Assembly: GCA_900547165.1 (NCBI GenBank)
Contig: URFZ01000005.1
Location: 62,001 to 126,000 of the forward strand
Direction: 5' to 3'
DNA length: 64,000 nucleotides
From: an uncultured Eubacteriales bacterium
Lineage (GTDB): Bacteria; Bacillota; Clostridia; Oscillospirales; UBA644
Below the pieces are notes generated by a model. The model was given only the letters and a program-made list of their open reading frames with translations. It did no database searches and was not told where the DNA came from. Below, in pieces: positions 35,181-43,809 of this stretch; positions within the stretch are counted from its first letter, which is position 1; the number at the start of each line of letters is the position of its first letter. Position numbers and translations under genes: made by a program.

Positions 35181-37330
35181 GAGTGAATGATTTCGGAATA
35201 GGTCTTATAGACCTGCTTGAAAAAAACGGAAACTACGATATGGAGCGGATAGGGAAAGCGCTCGATTTCGCGACCGCCGCCCATGAGGGGCAGTTCCGAA
35301 AGAGCGGAGAACCCTATATCACGCACCCCATTCATGTCGCAAAGATTCTTGCGTCTTACGAAAGTGATTCGGACGCCATTATCGCCGCACTTTTGCACGA
35401 TACGGTAGAAGACACTCCCGTAACCATAGATGAGATAAAAAAAGAGTTCGGCGAAAACGTCATGCAGCTTGTTGACGGCGTTACCAAACTGAACAAACTT
35501 TCGTTCAATTCCCGCGAAGAGCAGCAGATAGAAAATATCAGAAAAATGCTGCTTGCCATGGCAAAAGATATCCGCGTTATTCTGATAAAACTTGCGGACA
35601 GGCTTCACAATATCAGAACCATGGACGCACAGTCCGAGGAAAAACGCCGCGAAAAAGCGCTTGAAACGATTGAGGTTTACGCGCCTCTTGCGCACCGTCT
35701 CGGTATCCAGAGCCTGAAAACAGAACTTGAAGACACGTCACTCAAATACCTTGACCCCGTGGGTTACAATGAGATAGTGGCGGACTTGAAATCGTTCAAT
35801 GCAAACAGCGATGTTTTGAACGAGATTCGCGGCATAATCACGGATAAACTTGCCGAGGTCGGCATAAAAGCCCGCGTAACGGGACGTATAAAGCATATTT
35901 ACAGCATATACCGCAAGATGTTCAATCAGAACAAGCAGTTTAACGAGATATATGACCTTTACGCGTTCCGTATCATCGTTGAAAAGGTGAATGACTGTTA
36001 CAATGCGCTCGGCTATATGCACGATATATTCCGCGCCATTCCGGGCAGACTTAAAGACTATATCGCAACGCCGAAACCGAATATGTATCAGTCCCTGCAT
36101 ACGACCGTTTCCTACAAGGGACATATTTTCGAAATACAGATAAGAACGGAAGAAATGCACCGTATAGCCGAAATGGGTATCGCGGCGCACTGGAAATACA
36201 AATCGGGCGAAAGTGCTTCTGCCGAAATGGACTCGAAACTTGCGTGGGTACGCAAACTTCTCGAAGTTCAGGATAACGTCAACGAACACGACGACTTTGT
36301 TCAGACGTTCAAGATAGACCTCTTTGCGGATCAGGTATTTGTTTCTACCCCGAGAGGTGATATAATAACGCTTCCCGCCGATTCGAATCCGATAGATTTT
36401 GCTTACGCCATTCACAGCGCCATAGGCAACAAGATGATAGGCGCAAAAGTGAACGGCAGAATGGTCGAACTCACAACGCACCTGCGTAACGGCGACGTTT
36501 GCGAAATACTGACTTCTTCCAACAGTACAGGTCCTTCCCGTGACTGGCTCAAACTTGTCCGCACCAATGAAGCAAAGAGCAAGATTCGCCAATGGTTCAA
36601 AAAAGAGAAGAAGGAAGAAAATATTGTCAACGGCCGCGAAGACCTTGAAAGAGAACTTCGCCGCATAAACGTAACTTTCAACGTGTTTACACGCGAAGAA
36701 GTTTATGCCAACGTGATGAAACATTATCAGGTCGAAACACTTGACGAGTTTTATGCGATGATAGGTTACGGCGGTATTTCCATTTCGAAAATACTTCCGC
36801 GAATCAAAGACGATTATACAAAACTTATCAGACAGCGCGAAGCGACAACTCCCGATTCGCCGACGCTCCAAAAACCGAAAAAAGCGGTCAACGGCGTTGT
36901 TGTTGAGGGTATAGACAACTGCCTTGTACGTTTGGCAAGATGCTGTGTTCCGCTTCCCGGAGACGATATAATTGGCTTTGTTACAAGAGGTTACGGCGTT
37001 GCGGTTCACAAATGCGACTGTCCCAACGTCAAGAATGCCGACCCCGAACGCCTTGTCAGCGTGCATTGGGAGGGCTATGACAACGGCTATTTTGCAACGA
37101 GCCTTGTGATTTCCGCATTCAGCCGTATCGACCTTATGGCGGATATAACCTCCGCGCTTGCGGCAATGCGAATAGCGCTTCATTCAATGTCAAGCAAAGA
37201 AATGAACGACGGATGCAGTGAAGTTTATATTACGATAGACGTTCACGGACTTGACCACCTGCGTTCCGTTTGCTCCCGCCTTGAAAAGATAAGGAGCGTT
37301 TTCAAGATAGAAAGGGGAACTCTCAGTTAA
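35177..37330 (+). CDS. relA: Bifunctional (p)ppGpp synthetase/hydrolase
   Basis: The 717-residue Rel protein has an HD hydrolase domain (HPIHVAKIL, LLHDTVEDTP, KLADRLHNIRTM), a synthetase domain (RIKHIYSIYRKM, ATPKPNMYQSLHTTV), a TGS domain (about 385-445), a conserved-Cys region RLARCCVPLPGDDIIGFVTR and a C-terminal ACT domain. It controls the stringent response. The ATG at 35177 overlaps the recJ stop and has GGAGGTGA upstream. The order recJ-rel-dtd-MBL hydrolase-hemZ is usual for Clostridia. Confidence 0.96.
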   Translation: MRVNDFGIGLIDLLEKNGNYDMERIGKALDFATAAHEGQFRKSGEPYITHPIHVAKILASYESDSDAIIAALLHDTVEDTPVTIDEIKKEFGENVMQLVDGVTKLNKLSFNSREEQQIENIRKMLLAMAKDIRVILIKLADRLHNIRTMDAQSEEKRREKALETIEVYAPLAHRLGIQSLKTELEDTSLKYLDPVGYNEIVADLKSFNANSDVLNEIRGIITDKLAEVGIKARVTGRIKHIYSIYRKMFNQNKQFNEIYDLYAFRIIVEKVNDCYNALGYMHDIFRAIPGRLKDYIATPKPNMYQSLHTTVSYKGHIFEIQIRTEEMHRIAEMGIAAHWKYKSGESASAEMDSKLAWVRKLLEVQDNVNEHDDFVQTFKIDLFADQVFVSTPRGDIITLPADSNPIDFAYAIHSAIGNKMIGAKVNGRMVELTTHLRNGDVCEILTSSNSTGPSRDWLKLVRTNEAKSKIRQWFKKEKKEENIVNGREDLERELRRINVTFNVFTREEVYANVMKHYQVETLDEFYAMIGYGGISISKILPRIKDDYTKLIRQREATTPDSPTLQKPKKAVNGVVVEGIDNCLVRLARCCVPLPGDDIIGFVTRGYGVAVHKCDCPNVKNADPERLVSVHWEGYDNGYFATSLVISAFSRIDLMADITSALAAMRIALHSMSSKEMNDGCSEVYITIDVHGLDHLRSVCSRLEKIRSVFKIERGTLS

Positions 37331-37782
37331 TGACTGCCGTTATACAAAGAGTTTTGCGCTGTTCTCTCGTCGCCGACGGAGAGCCTTATTCGGAGATAGA
37401 AAGAGGACTTCTTATTCTGCTCGGCGTGCGCGAGGGTGATACGGATAAAGATGTTGAAGTTCTTTCTTCAAAAATCGACGGGCTGAGAATATTTACGGAC
37501 GAAAACGACAAAATGAATCTTTCCGTCAACGATATAGGCGGTAGCATAATGGTCGTTTCGAATTTCACGCTTTGCGCCGATGTCAGAAAAGGCAAGCGTC
37601 CGTCTTTTACTCCCGCCGCCGCGCCCGAAGAGGCAAACCGCCTTTACGAAGCGTTCGTTGAGCGTTTGCGAGGTTCAACCCCTGTCAGAACAGGAGTTTT
37701 CGGCGCGGATATGCAGATAGAACTTGTCAACGACGGTCCTATAACCCTTGTTGTCAATTCGGAGGACTTGATTAAAAAATGA
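37330..37782 (+). CDS. dtd: D-aminoacyl-tRNA deacylase
   Basis: The 150-residue protein has the DTD motifs SNFTLCAD (usually SQxTLxAD) and NDGPITLVVNS, plus the start TAVIQRVLRCSL. It removes D-amino acids wrongly attached to tRNA. The ATG is at the rel stop, and its own stop overlaps the next start (ATGA). Confidence 0.94.
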   Translation: MTAVIQRVLRCSLVADGEPYSEIERGLLILLGVREGDTDKDVEVLSSKIDGLRIFTDENDKMNLSVNDIGGSIMVVSNFTLCADVRKGKRPSFTPAAAPEEANRLYEAFVERLRGSTPVRTGVFGADMQIELVNDGPITLVVNSEDLIKK

Positions 37783-38396
37783 AAGTGAAACGAGTTGCTG
37801 TCGGCGAATATGCGACAAACTGTTATATAATCATTTCCGCCGACGAAAAAAGCGTTATGCTTATAGACCCGTCGTTCGATATTCCCCGTATAGAGCATTT
37901 TGTCGGCGATAAACAGGTTACGGATATAGTGCTGACGCACGCGCACATAGACCATATATACGAAGCGCCTGTGTTAAGAGAAAAATACGGTGCAAAAGTA
38001 TATATCGGCAAGAATGACGCACCGTTGCTTGAAAACAGAACTCTGTATGCTCCGCAGAATTGCATGGCATACTGCGAAAACAGGAAGTATCCCGTTGATG
38101 TCTTGCTCGAAGACGGCGACGAGGTCAATTTTTCCGATTACAAATTCCGCGTTCTTGAACTTCCCGGGCATACTCCCGGAGGAATTGCTCTTTACGGCGA
38201 GGACGCTCTTTTCTGCGGCGACGTTTTGTTTTACCGCAGTTGCGGCAGAACCGATTTTGAACTCGGAAACGCCGATGATATGGAAAAGTCTTTGCAAAGA
38301 CTTTCTGCCCTTGACCCCGATACCCGCGTTTATCCCGGGCATGGTTTTACAACTACGATAGGCTCCGAAATCGAAAACAATCCGTTTATGAAATAA
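37779..38396 (+). CDS. MBL-fold hydrolase (glyoxalase II-like)
   Basis: The 205-residue protein has the metallo-beta-lactamase signature LTHAHIDHI, then LPGHTPGGI, FCGDVLF and VYPGHG, giving two metal sites. Such proteins hydrolyse thioesters like S-lactoylglutathione or similar. This YcbL-type gene commonly sits between dtd and hemZ. The substrate is uncertain. Confidence 0.85.
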   Translation: MKVKRVAVGEYATNCYIIISADEKSVMLIDPSFDIPRIEHFVGDKQVTDIVLTHAHIDHIYEAPVLREKYGAKVYIGKNDAPLLENRTLYAPQNCMAYCENRKYPVDVLLEDGDEVNFSDYKFRVLELPGHTPGGIALYGEDALFCGDVLFYRSCGRTDFELGNADDMEKSLQRLSALDPDTRVYPGHGFTTTIGSEIENNPFMK

Positions 38397-38410
38397 AGAG
38401 GAATTGAAAA

Positions 38411-39466
38411 ATGATTAGTGTAAAAGATATTACATCGAAAAAAGAAGAACGTGACGGAATAGTTTATATTGACGTTCTTGACTGCGACGCATTCCGTTTG
38501 ACGGGGCTTCCGTGGAAGAACTCAAACGGCAACTATCACCGTCTTGACGACAGAATGAACGACAAACTTTCGCCCGGTCTGAAAGTACGTTCAAACAACA
38601 CATCAGGCGCACAGGTCTCTTTCAAAACGGATTCTTCTGTTTTCTCGGTTCATATCGTTCGCAACACTCCCGAATTTATGGAGCATATGTGCGACGACGC
38701 AACGGGTGGAACGGATATTTACATCGGCTCGGGCAAAGAAAAGAAGTTCTGGCACGTCTGCTATTGCTTTAACCGTGAGAGCGAAAGCCTTTCGACATTT
38801 AATACAGACGGCAAAATGAACGAATATACCGTTAATCTGCCTCTTTACAGCGGTATCGACAAACTCGAAATAGGGCTTTCTCCCGACGCGAACATCGAGG
38901 TTCCGTCCGAATATGCCGTTGATCGTCCCGTGCTTGTTTACGGCTCTTCGATAACGCAGGGCGGCTGCTGCACACGCCCCGGACTGCTTTATACCAACCT
39001 TATCGGCAGAATGCTGAATGTTGAGACGATATGTATGGGCTTTTCGTCGAACGCAAGAGGTGAGGAATATATGGCACAGTCTTTCGCGACGCTTGACCTT
39101 GCCGCTTTCGTTATGGACTATGACTGGAATGCCCCGAACGCCGAATGGCTTGAAAAAACGCACGAAAAATTCTTTAAGATCTTACGCGAGGCGCGCCCCG
39201 GGCTGCCGATAATCATCGTTTCCAAATGCGATTACGACGATGACCCCGTTTCGGGCGAAGAACGCAGGCTTGTGATAAAAAGAACTTTTGACAACGCTGT
39301 TGCGGCAGGCGACAAAAACGTATACTTCGTTGACGGAAAAGAAATATTCGGGCACGACTTTTTCCGCAACGAATGCACCGTTGACGGAAATCACCCGTCG
39401 GATATAGGTCACATGAGACTTGCCGAAGCGATAGGAAACGCCGTGAAACAGGCGTTGGGGCTTTGA
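38411..39466 (+). CDS. SGNH/GDSL hydrolase with N-terminal jelly-roll domain
   Basis: The 351-residue cytosolic protein has no signal peptide. The N-terminal 150 residues form a beta-rich accessory domain (YSGIDKLEIGL near its end). The hydrolase part begins LVYGSSITQGGCCTRPG with the catalytic Ser, then MGFSSNARGEE, and DGNHPSDIGHMRLAE with Asp and His. These enzymes deacetylate or cleave esters of sugars. The gene is squeezed between the MBL and hemZ genes. Confidence 0.85.
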   Translation: MISVKDITSKKEERDGIVYIDVLDCDAFRLTGLPWKNSNGNYHRLDDRMNDKLSPGLKVRSNNTSGAQVSFKTDSSVFSVHIVRNTPEFMEHMCDDATGGTDIYIGSGKEKKFWHVCYCFNRESESLSTFNTDGKMNEYTVNLPLYSGIDKLEIGLSPDANIEVPSEYAVDRPVLVYGSSITQGGCCTRPGLLYTNLIGRMLNVETICMGFSSNARGEEYMAQSFATLDLAAFVMDYDWNAPNAEWLEKTHEKFFKILREARPGLPIIIVSKCDYDDDPVSGEERRLVIKRTFDNAVAAGDKNVYFVDGKEIFGHDFFRNECTVDGNHPSDIGHMRLAEAIGNAVKQALGL

Positions 39467-39467
39467 T

Positions 39468-40856
39468 ATGAGGATTTATCTTTCGGGCACGGACAGAGAA
39501 TATGACCTGCAATGTCTTTCTTTGTTGTTTTTCCCCGGTTCCGATTTTTCTTCCGATGGCGGAAAAGAATTGTCCGTCACCGTCGAGGGCAACACCGCAA
39601 CCGCCGTTTTCAAACTCGGCGAAAATGAATATAACGCAACCGCAGAGGTCAGGGACGAGTTCGATTCTGCCCGCCTTGCTGTAAAGCGCTGCGCTTATGA
39701 CGCCATGAGTGAGGCAACGGGCATAACAAGCCCGTGGGGGCTGCTGACAGGTATCAAGTCCGCGCTTTACTACGGAACTCTCAAAGAGGCGCACGGCGAT
39801 AATGCAAGAAAAGTCTTTTCCGAACGTTATCTTGTCCGCAACGATAAAATTGACCTTTGCGAAAAAATTCTCGAAACGCGCAAAAGTGCGGTTCAGATGT
39901 GCCAAAAGGACACTTGCAGCGTATATATATCTGTTCCGTTTTGTCCGACACGGTGCAGTTACTGTTCTTTTGTGTCTTCCGCAACATCTGCTGAGGGGCG
40001 GTTCCTCGACCCTTATGTTGACCGTCTTGTGCAGGAAATAGAGCAAAAGGCGCAGCTGGTAAAGGAAAGAGAATTAAAAGTTCTGAGCCTTTATATCGGC
40101 GGCGGCACTCCGACCGTTCTTTCTGATGAACAGTTGGACAGAATCCTTTCGGCGTATGAAAAGCACTTTTCCTACGATAATATAAAAGAGATCACCGTCG
40201 AAGCGGGCAGACCCGATACAATAACTTCTAAAAAACTCCGAACGCTTAAAGCGCACGGCGTAAATCGCATAAGTGTCAATCCGCAGACGCTGAACGACAA
40301 AGTGCTTGAAGTTATCGGGCGCAAACATACAAGCGAGGACTTTTTTGACGCTTACGAACTTGCGGCAAAAGAGAATTTCCGCATAAACGTCGATATTATT
40401 GCGGGACTTCCGACCGATACGTTCGAAAGTTTCGAAAAAACGGTTGTCGGCGTTTCCGCTCTCGATCCCGCGAATGTGACATTGCATACGCTGTATGTCA
40501 AGCGCGCGGCGGATATTCATTCGTTGAATCCCGCGGCGGAAAAAGCGAATGGTGAACTTGCGGGCAAAATGGTCGGATTTGCGGAAAAATACCTTGATGA
40601 AAAAGGGTATTTGCCGTATTATCTTTATCGGCAGAAAAACACCGTCGGCAATCACGAAAATGTCGGTTACACAAAACCGTGGCGGGAGTGTCTTTACAAT
40701 ATCTTTATGATGGACGATATTCAGACCGTCATCGGGATAGGAGCAAACACCGTATCCAAAGTCGTGCATGACGGCGGGCATATCGAACGTTTTGCGAACA
40801 CCAAATTCGCTTACAATTATTTGAAAGAGGATTTCAAACCGATTTCTTTCGAATGA
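39468..40856 (+). CDS. hemZ: HemZ-type radical SAM coproporphyrinogen dehydrogenase-like protein
   Basis: The 462-residue protein has an N-terminal extra domain and a radical SAM core from about residue 160: VPFCPTRCSYCSFVS (Cx3Cx2C), then LYIGGGTPTVLSDEQL, ITVEAGRPDTI and RISVNPQTLNDKVLEVIGR. The C-terminal HemN-like part reads YYLYRQKNTVGNHENVGY. HemZ of Bacillus is proposed to act in oxygen-independent heme synthesis; in heme-poor anaerobes its substrate is unsure. It starts 1 base after the SGNH stop. Confidence 0.88.
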   Translation: MRIYLSGTDREYDLQCLSLLFFPGSDFSSDGGKELSVTVEGNTATAVFKLGENEYNATAEVRDEFDSARLAVKRCAYDAMSEATGITSPWGLLTGIKSALYYGTLKEAHGDNARKVFSERYLVRNDKIDLCEKILETRKSAVQMCQKDTCSVYISVPFCPTRCSYCSFVSSATSAEGRFLDPYVDRLVQEIEQKAQLVKERELKVLSLYIGGGTPTVLSDEQLDRILSAYEKHFSYDNIKEITVEAGRPDTITSKKLRTLKAHGVNRISVNPQTLNDKVLEVIGRKHTSEDFFDAYELAAKENFRINVDIIAGLPTDTFESFEKTVVGVSALDPANVTLHTLYVKRAADIHSLNPAAEKANGELAGKMVGFAEKYLDEKGYLPYYLYRQKNTVGNHENVGYTKPWRECLYNIFMMDDIQTVIGIGANTVSKVVHDGGHIERFANTKFAYNYLKEDFKPISFE

Positions 40857-40902
40857 TAAAATCTTTGTTAAAAAAAATGCCGCATATTTTCTTGTTTTCC
40901 TA

Positions 40903-40931
40903 TTGACAAGCCCCTTATTTTGGTGTATAAT
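40903..40931 (+). promoter_or_regulatory. Consensus promoter of rpsU
   Basis: TTGACA (40903-40908) and TATAAT (40926-40931) with a 17-base spacer: a perfect sigma-A match, as expected for a ribosomal protein gene. Confidence 0.88.
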
Positions 40932-41018
40932 GGTTTAGCAAGAATGGTATACATTTTTTTTCTTGTAATGTGCAAAGTCGTTGCGGTTTTCCGAGCGATG
41001 GAGGGAGGGTAGTCTGAT

Positions 41019-41195
41019 ATGGCAGAAGTAAAACTTAAAGAGAATGAGTCTTTGGACAATGCTCTTCGTCGTTTTAAGAAGCAGTGCGCGAGATCCGGTA
41101 TTCTTACCGAGGTCAAGAGACGCGAACACTATGAAAAGCCTTCCGTAAAAAGAAAGAAGAAGTCCGAGGCTGCCAGAAAACGCAAATATAAGTAA
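41019..41195 (+). CDS. rpsU: 30S ribosomal protein S21
   Basis: Read from the ATG at 41019 it encodes 58 residues: [19 protein letters not shown], then [20 protein letters not shown] and a Lys/Arg-rich tail. This is the S21 fold of the small ribosomal subunit. GGAGGGAGGG lies about 12 bases before the ATG. Confidence 0.97.
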   Translation: MAEVKLKENESLDNALRRFKKQCARSGILTEVKRREHYEKPSVKRKKKSEAARKRKYK

Positions 41196-41201
41196 GATTT
41201 T

Positions 41202-41240
41202 AAAGGTTGTGATTTCGGTCGCAGCCTTTGTCTTTTTTTT
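41202..41240 (+). terminator. Terminator/attenuator after rpsU
   Basis: AAAGGTTGTGA (41202-41212) pairs with TCGCAGCCTTT (41219-41229) using wobble pairs, followed by GTCTTTTTTTT. The yqeG ribosome site (GAGG) begins directly after the T-run, so downstream genes are probably reached by partial read-through. Confidence 0.75.
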
Positions 41241-41249
41241 GAGGTAAAA

Positions 41250-41744
41250 ATGAATTTCAGACCCGACATATACGTTTCGAGTTTCAAAAAGATAACTCCC
41301 GAACTTCTTTCGTCTCTCGGAGTCAGGGCCTTGCTTACGGATCTTGACGACACTCTTGTTCCGCACGGCTGTATGGTCATTCCCGACGAAGTAAAAAATT
41401 GGGTTGCCGCGCTGTCGGAAAATGGAATAGGCGTTTGTATTGTTTCCAACAATTCCGAAGAGCGAGTCAGACCCGTAGCCGAAGAATTGAAGACCAAATA
41501 TGAACACGACGCGCATAAGCCCTCGACCGCATTTATCGAGGACGCAAGCCGCAAATTCGGTGTCGGAAAAGACGAAATGATTCTTATGGGTGACCAACTG
41601 TTCACGGATATTGCCGCCGCCAAAAGGGCAAAAATACGCTGTATTCTTGTCGAACCCGTCGGCGGAGCAAAAACCACCGTTTGGATAAGACTCAAACGTA
41701 TTGCCGAAAAATTGATTAAAAAGAACTTCCGAAAGGATGATTGA
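41250..41744 (+). CDS. YqeG-family HAD phosphatase
   Basis: The 164-residue protein is a class III HAD phosphatase: LLTDLDDTLVPHG has the nucleophilic and acid Asp, CIVSNNSEERV the Ser/Thr motif, and MGDQLFTDIAAAK the metal-binding Asp. YqeG proteins are close to phosphatidylglycerophosphate phosphatases of organelles, but in Bacillus the role is not settled. It follows rpsU and precedes a peptidase. Confidence 0.88.
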   Translation: MNFRPDIYVSSFKKITPELLSSLGVRALLTDLDDTLVPHGCMVIPDEVKNWVAALSENGIGVCIVSNNSEERVRPVAEELKTKYEHDAHKPSTAFIEDASRKFGVGKDEMILMGDQLFTDIAAAKRAKIRCILVEPVGGAKTTVWIRLKRIAEKLIKKNFRKDD

Positions 41745-41747
41745 CAT

Positions 41748-42818
41748 ATGACAAGTATTGAAAGATTGCAGGCAAAAATGAACGTCGGCGACGGCGCGAT
41801 AATCTGCGACGAGTACAACAGAAGATATTTCACCGGTTTTGAATCGTCTAACGGCGTTCTTGCCGTTACGAAAACGAATGCGGTATTCTTCACGGATTTC
41901 AGATATATCGAAGCCGCGAAAAATACGATAAAATCGGCAGAAGTCCGCATTCTCGAAGCATCTCATTCCGCTGCTTGCATAAGTGTTTTTGAAAAAGAAG
42001 AAATTAAAAAAGTTTATTTTGAAGCGGAAGCGTCCTATTCGTACTGCACCACAATGCAAAAAGCGATGCCCGCTTATGAGTTTGTTCCGGGCGACGATAT
42101 ATTTGCCTCTCTCCGCGCGCAGAAGACACCCGAGGAGATAGAATATATCAAAAAATCGCAGGCAATAACCGATAAAGGCTATGCGCATATTCTTGAATTT
42201 GTAAAGGAAAATTACAAGAAAGGCATCTCCGAAAAAGATGTCGCGCTCGAACTTGAATTTTTCCTGCGCAAAAACGGCTCCGGAAAAATGCCGTTTGATA
42301 TTATCTGCGCATCGGGCGAAAACACTTCTCGTCCCCATGCCGTTCCCTCCGACAAGATAATTGCGGAAGGCGATTTTGTAACTCTCGATTTCGGTTCGTC
42401 TTACAACGGTTACGCAAGCGATATGACAAGAACTTTTGCGGTCGGTCACGTCAGCGAAGAAAAGCGCAAGATTTATGAACTTGTTCTTGAAGCGCAACTT
42501 TCCGCGATGAAACAGATAAAAGCGGGCGTCAGAGGCTGCGACATCGACGCAATAGCAAGAAATCTGTTTGCCGAACACGGCGTAGCGGAAGCATTCGGAC
42601 ATTCTCTCGGACATTCTCTCGGACTTTATATCCACGAAAGCCCGAATTTCAGCCCCAGATATACGGGCGAAATCCCCGAAAACGCGGTTCTTTCCGATGA
42701 ACCGGGACTTTATTTCGAGGGCAAATTCGGTGTCCGTATCGAAGATATCGTTCATATCAAAAAGGACGGCTGTGAAAGTCTTACCCACAGCCCGAAGAAT
42801 TTGATAATAGTTCAATAA
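41748..42818 (+). CDS. M24 family Xaa-Pro aminopeptidase
   Basis: The 356-residue protein has a creatinase-like N-terminal domain and the pita-bread M24 domain. Metal ligands are visible: LDFGSSYNGYASDMTRTF (two Asp), GHSLGLYIHESP (His), and DEPGLYFEGKFGVRIEDIV (two Glu). It removes N-terminal residues before proline. It lies 3 bases after yqeG, the classic yqeG-pepP neighbourhood upstream of efp. Confidence 0.93.
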   Translation: MTSIERLQAKMNVGDGAIICDEYNRRYFTGFESSNGVLAVTKTNAVFFTDFRYIEAAKNTIKSAEVRILEASHSAACISVFEKEEIKKVYFEAEASYSYCTTMQKAMPAYEFVPGDDIFASLRAQKTPEEIEYIKKSQAITDKGYAHILEFVKENYKKGISEKDVALELEFFLRKNGSGKMPFDIICASGENTSRPHAVPSDKIIAEGDFVTLDFGSSYNGYASDMTRTFAVGHVSEEKRKIYELVLEAQLSAMKQIKAGVRGCDIDAIARNLFAEHGVAEAFGHSLGHSLGLYIHESPNFSPRYTGEIPENAVLSDEPGLYFEGKFGVRIEDIVHIKKDGCESLTHSPKNLIIVQ

Positions 42819-42825
42819 TTACCTA

Positions 42826-42854
42826 TTGCAATTCGGCGCAAAGTGTGGTATACT
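42826..42854 (+). promoter_or_regulatory. Promoter of tRNA-Thr
   Basis: TTGCAA (42826-42831) and TATACT (42849-42854) with a 17-base spacer, about 30 bases upstream of the tRNA. Confidence 0.7.
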
Positions 42855-42885
42855 ATGCGGGTATAAGACATCTTGCGCCTTGTAT

Positions 42886-42961
42886 GCTGATATGGCTCAG
42901 TCGGTAGAGCGGTTCACTCGTAATGAACAGGTCGTGGGTTCGATTCCCACTATCAGCTCCA
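42886..42961 (+). tRNA. tRNA-Thr (anticodon CGT)
   Basis: Acceptor stem GCTGATA pairs perfectly with TATCAGC. The D-arm is GCTCAGTCGGTAGAGC, the anticodon stem is GTTCA / TGAAC with loop CTCGTAA, and the T-arm is GTGGG TTCGATT CCCAC. The anticodon CGT reads ACG threonine codons. The CCA end is encoded (42959-42961). Confidence 0.97.
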
Positions 42962-42970
42962 TAAAAAAAT

Positions 42971-42999
42971 CCCTCACACATTGTGTGAGGAATTTTTTT
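42971..42999 (+). terminator. Terminator after tRNA-Thr
   Basis: CCTCACACA (42972-42980) and TGTGTGAGG (42982-42990) form a stem, followed by AATTTTTTT. Confidence 0.88.
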
Positions 43000-43019
43000 A
43001 TGCGCTGAAGCGGTCAAGA

Positions 43020-43048
43020 GAACCCTTTTCGCGCTGCGAAAAGGGTTC
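43020..43048. repeat. Strong 13-bp hairpin
   Basis: GAACCCTTTTCGC (43020-43032) and GCGAAAAGGGTTC (43036-43048) are perfectly complementary around a 3-base loop. The T-run is inside the stem and not after it, so it is not a standard terminator; it may be a processed palindromic repeat. Confidence 0.7.
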
Positions 43049-43331
43049 GTCGGAACGGCGAAAAAAGGAACTTTTTCCGCCGCGAAGTCGGGAGCGAGCA
43101 ATGAATTGCGGGCACCGTATCAACGGTCGCAATTCGGCGAAGCGCACCGTTTCCCCTAAAAGCCAATGCAAGCTCAAATCGCTTCCCATAAAGGCAATAT
43201 TATTTTGTTTTAGCTATAGAATTTCTGATGCTATGGTTTTTTTTGAGTACCGTAATTGACATCTCTTTATGGCGCTGTGTGTAATGTAATATCACATAAA
43301 CGAGAAGAAAAACACGCAAAAAAGAGTGTTG

Positions 43332-43355
43332 GGCACACGAAATGGCACACGAAAT
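43332..43355. repeat. Tandem duplication of a 12-mer
   Basis: GGCACACGAAAT occurs twice in direct contact (43332-43343 and 43344-43355). Confidence 0.85.
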
Positions 43356-43737
43356 TTATTGAAAACACGGTGCAAAAGGCGGAGAATATTGCGGCGTGGT
43401 CACACGGTTGCGGTGGGGCTGACTTGTGAAAGATATTGCGGCGATGGATACCGTTCCATGTAACGGTTAATACGGTTCGCTTTTACTTTTATATGCGAGA
43501 TGTTTTTGTCAATACCGTCATAAATATCCGTCCTTACAACGGATATTTGCCCTTTTGGCAAAGTCCTGAACTCTGCCGGCCGCACACAAGTGTGTCGTAA
43601 AAAAAATTCCGCAAATATTTTATTCAAAGGCTTATGCGAGGTTCTGAAACAAACTTTGTTCCCGAGACGTTGGCAATCAATATTTTTCTTATAAACCACT
43701 ATTTTTTCGTCTTAGAAAATTAGTCGGCGCTAACTTA

Positions 43738-43766
43738 TTGATTGTCCGCTTAAAATGTGATATAAT
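43738..43766 (+). promoter_or_regulatory. Promoter of CDF transporter
   Basis: TTGATT (43738-43743) and TATAAT (43761-43766) with a 17-base spacer. The predicted transcript start near 43773 lies downstream of the first open codons and therefore helps fix the translation start. Confidence 0.65.
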
Positions 43767-43809
43767 CTATAAAAGAAATATGCGAAAAAACCTAAAAGGG
43801 GATATTGAT

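Larger units (their letters stand above)
43000..43737. other. Gene-poor gap downstream of tRNA-Thr
   Basis: No gene is supported in about 740 bases. It contains a strong hairpin (43020-43048), a tandem 12-mer (43332-43355), two copies of ATATTGCGGCG near 43388 and 43435, and an open minus-strand frame 43699-43400 of 99 codons without a recognisable family or a clear ribosome site. The position beside a tRNA gene would suit a decayed integrated element, but no integrase or att repeat is visible. Confidence 0.5.

Noticed and set aside
35738..37183. Open minus-strand frame of 481 codons
   Set aside because: It is antisense to rel, and its composition is that expected from the third-position bias of the real gene.
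40935..42815. Open minus-strand frame of 626 codons
   Set aside because: It lies antisense to rpsU, yqeG and the M24 peptidase, all of which have clear family motifs on the plus strand. It has no motif of its own and reflects codon bias.
42853..43101. Open minus-strand frame reading GADSGNRTHDLFITSEPLYR
   Set aside because: It is the antisense of the tRNA-Thr gene, a well-known source of false proteins.
43332..43355. Possible CRISPR-like repeat (12-mer twice)
   Set aside because: Two short copies in direct contact without spacers; no cas gene is present in the window.
43400..43699. 99-codon minus-strand frame in the gap beside the tRNA
   Set aside because: No family, no ribosome site and no neighbouring operon. 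It is kept only as part of the gap description.
42886..43737. Active prophage or integrative element at tRNA-Thr
   Set aside because: No integrase, no phage gene and no repeat of the tRNA 3' end was found in the following sequence.
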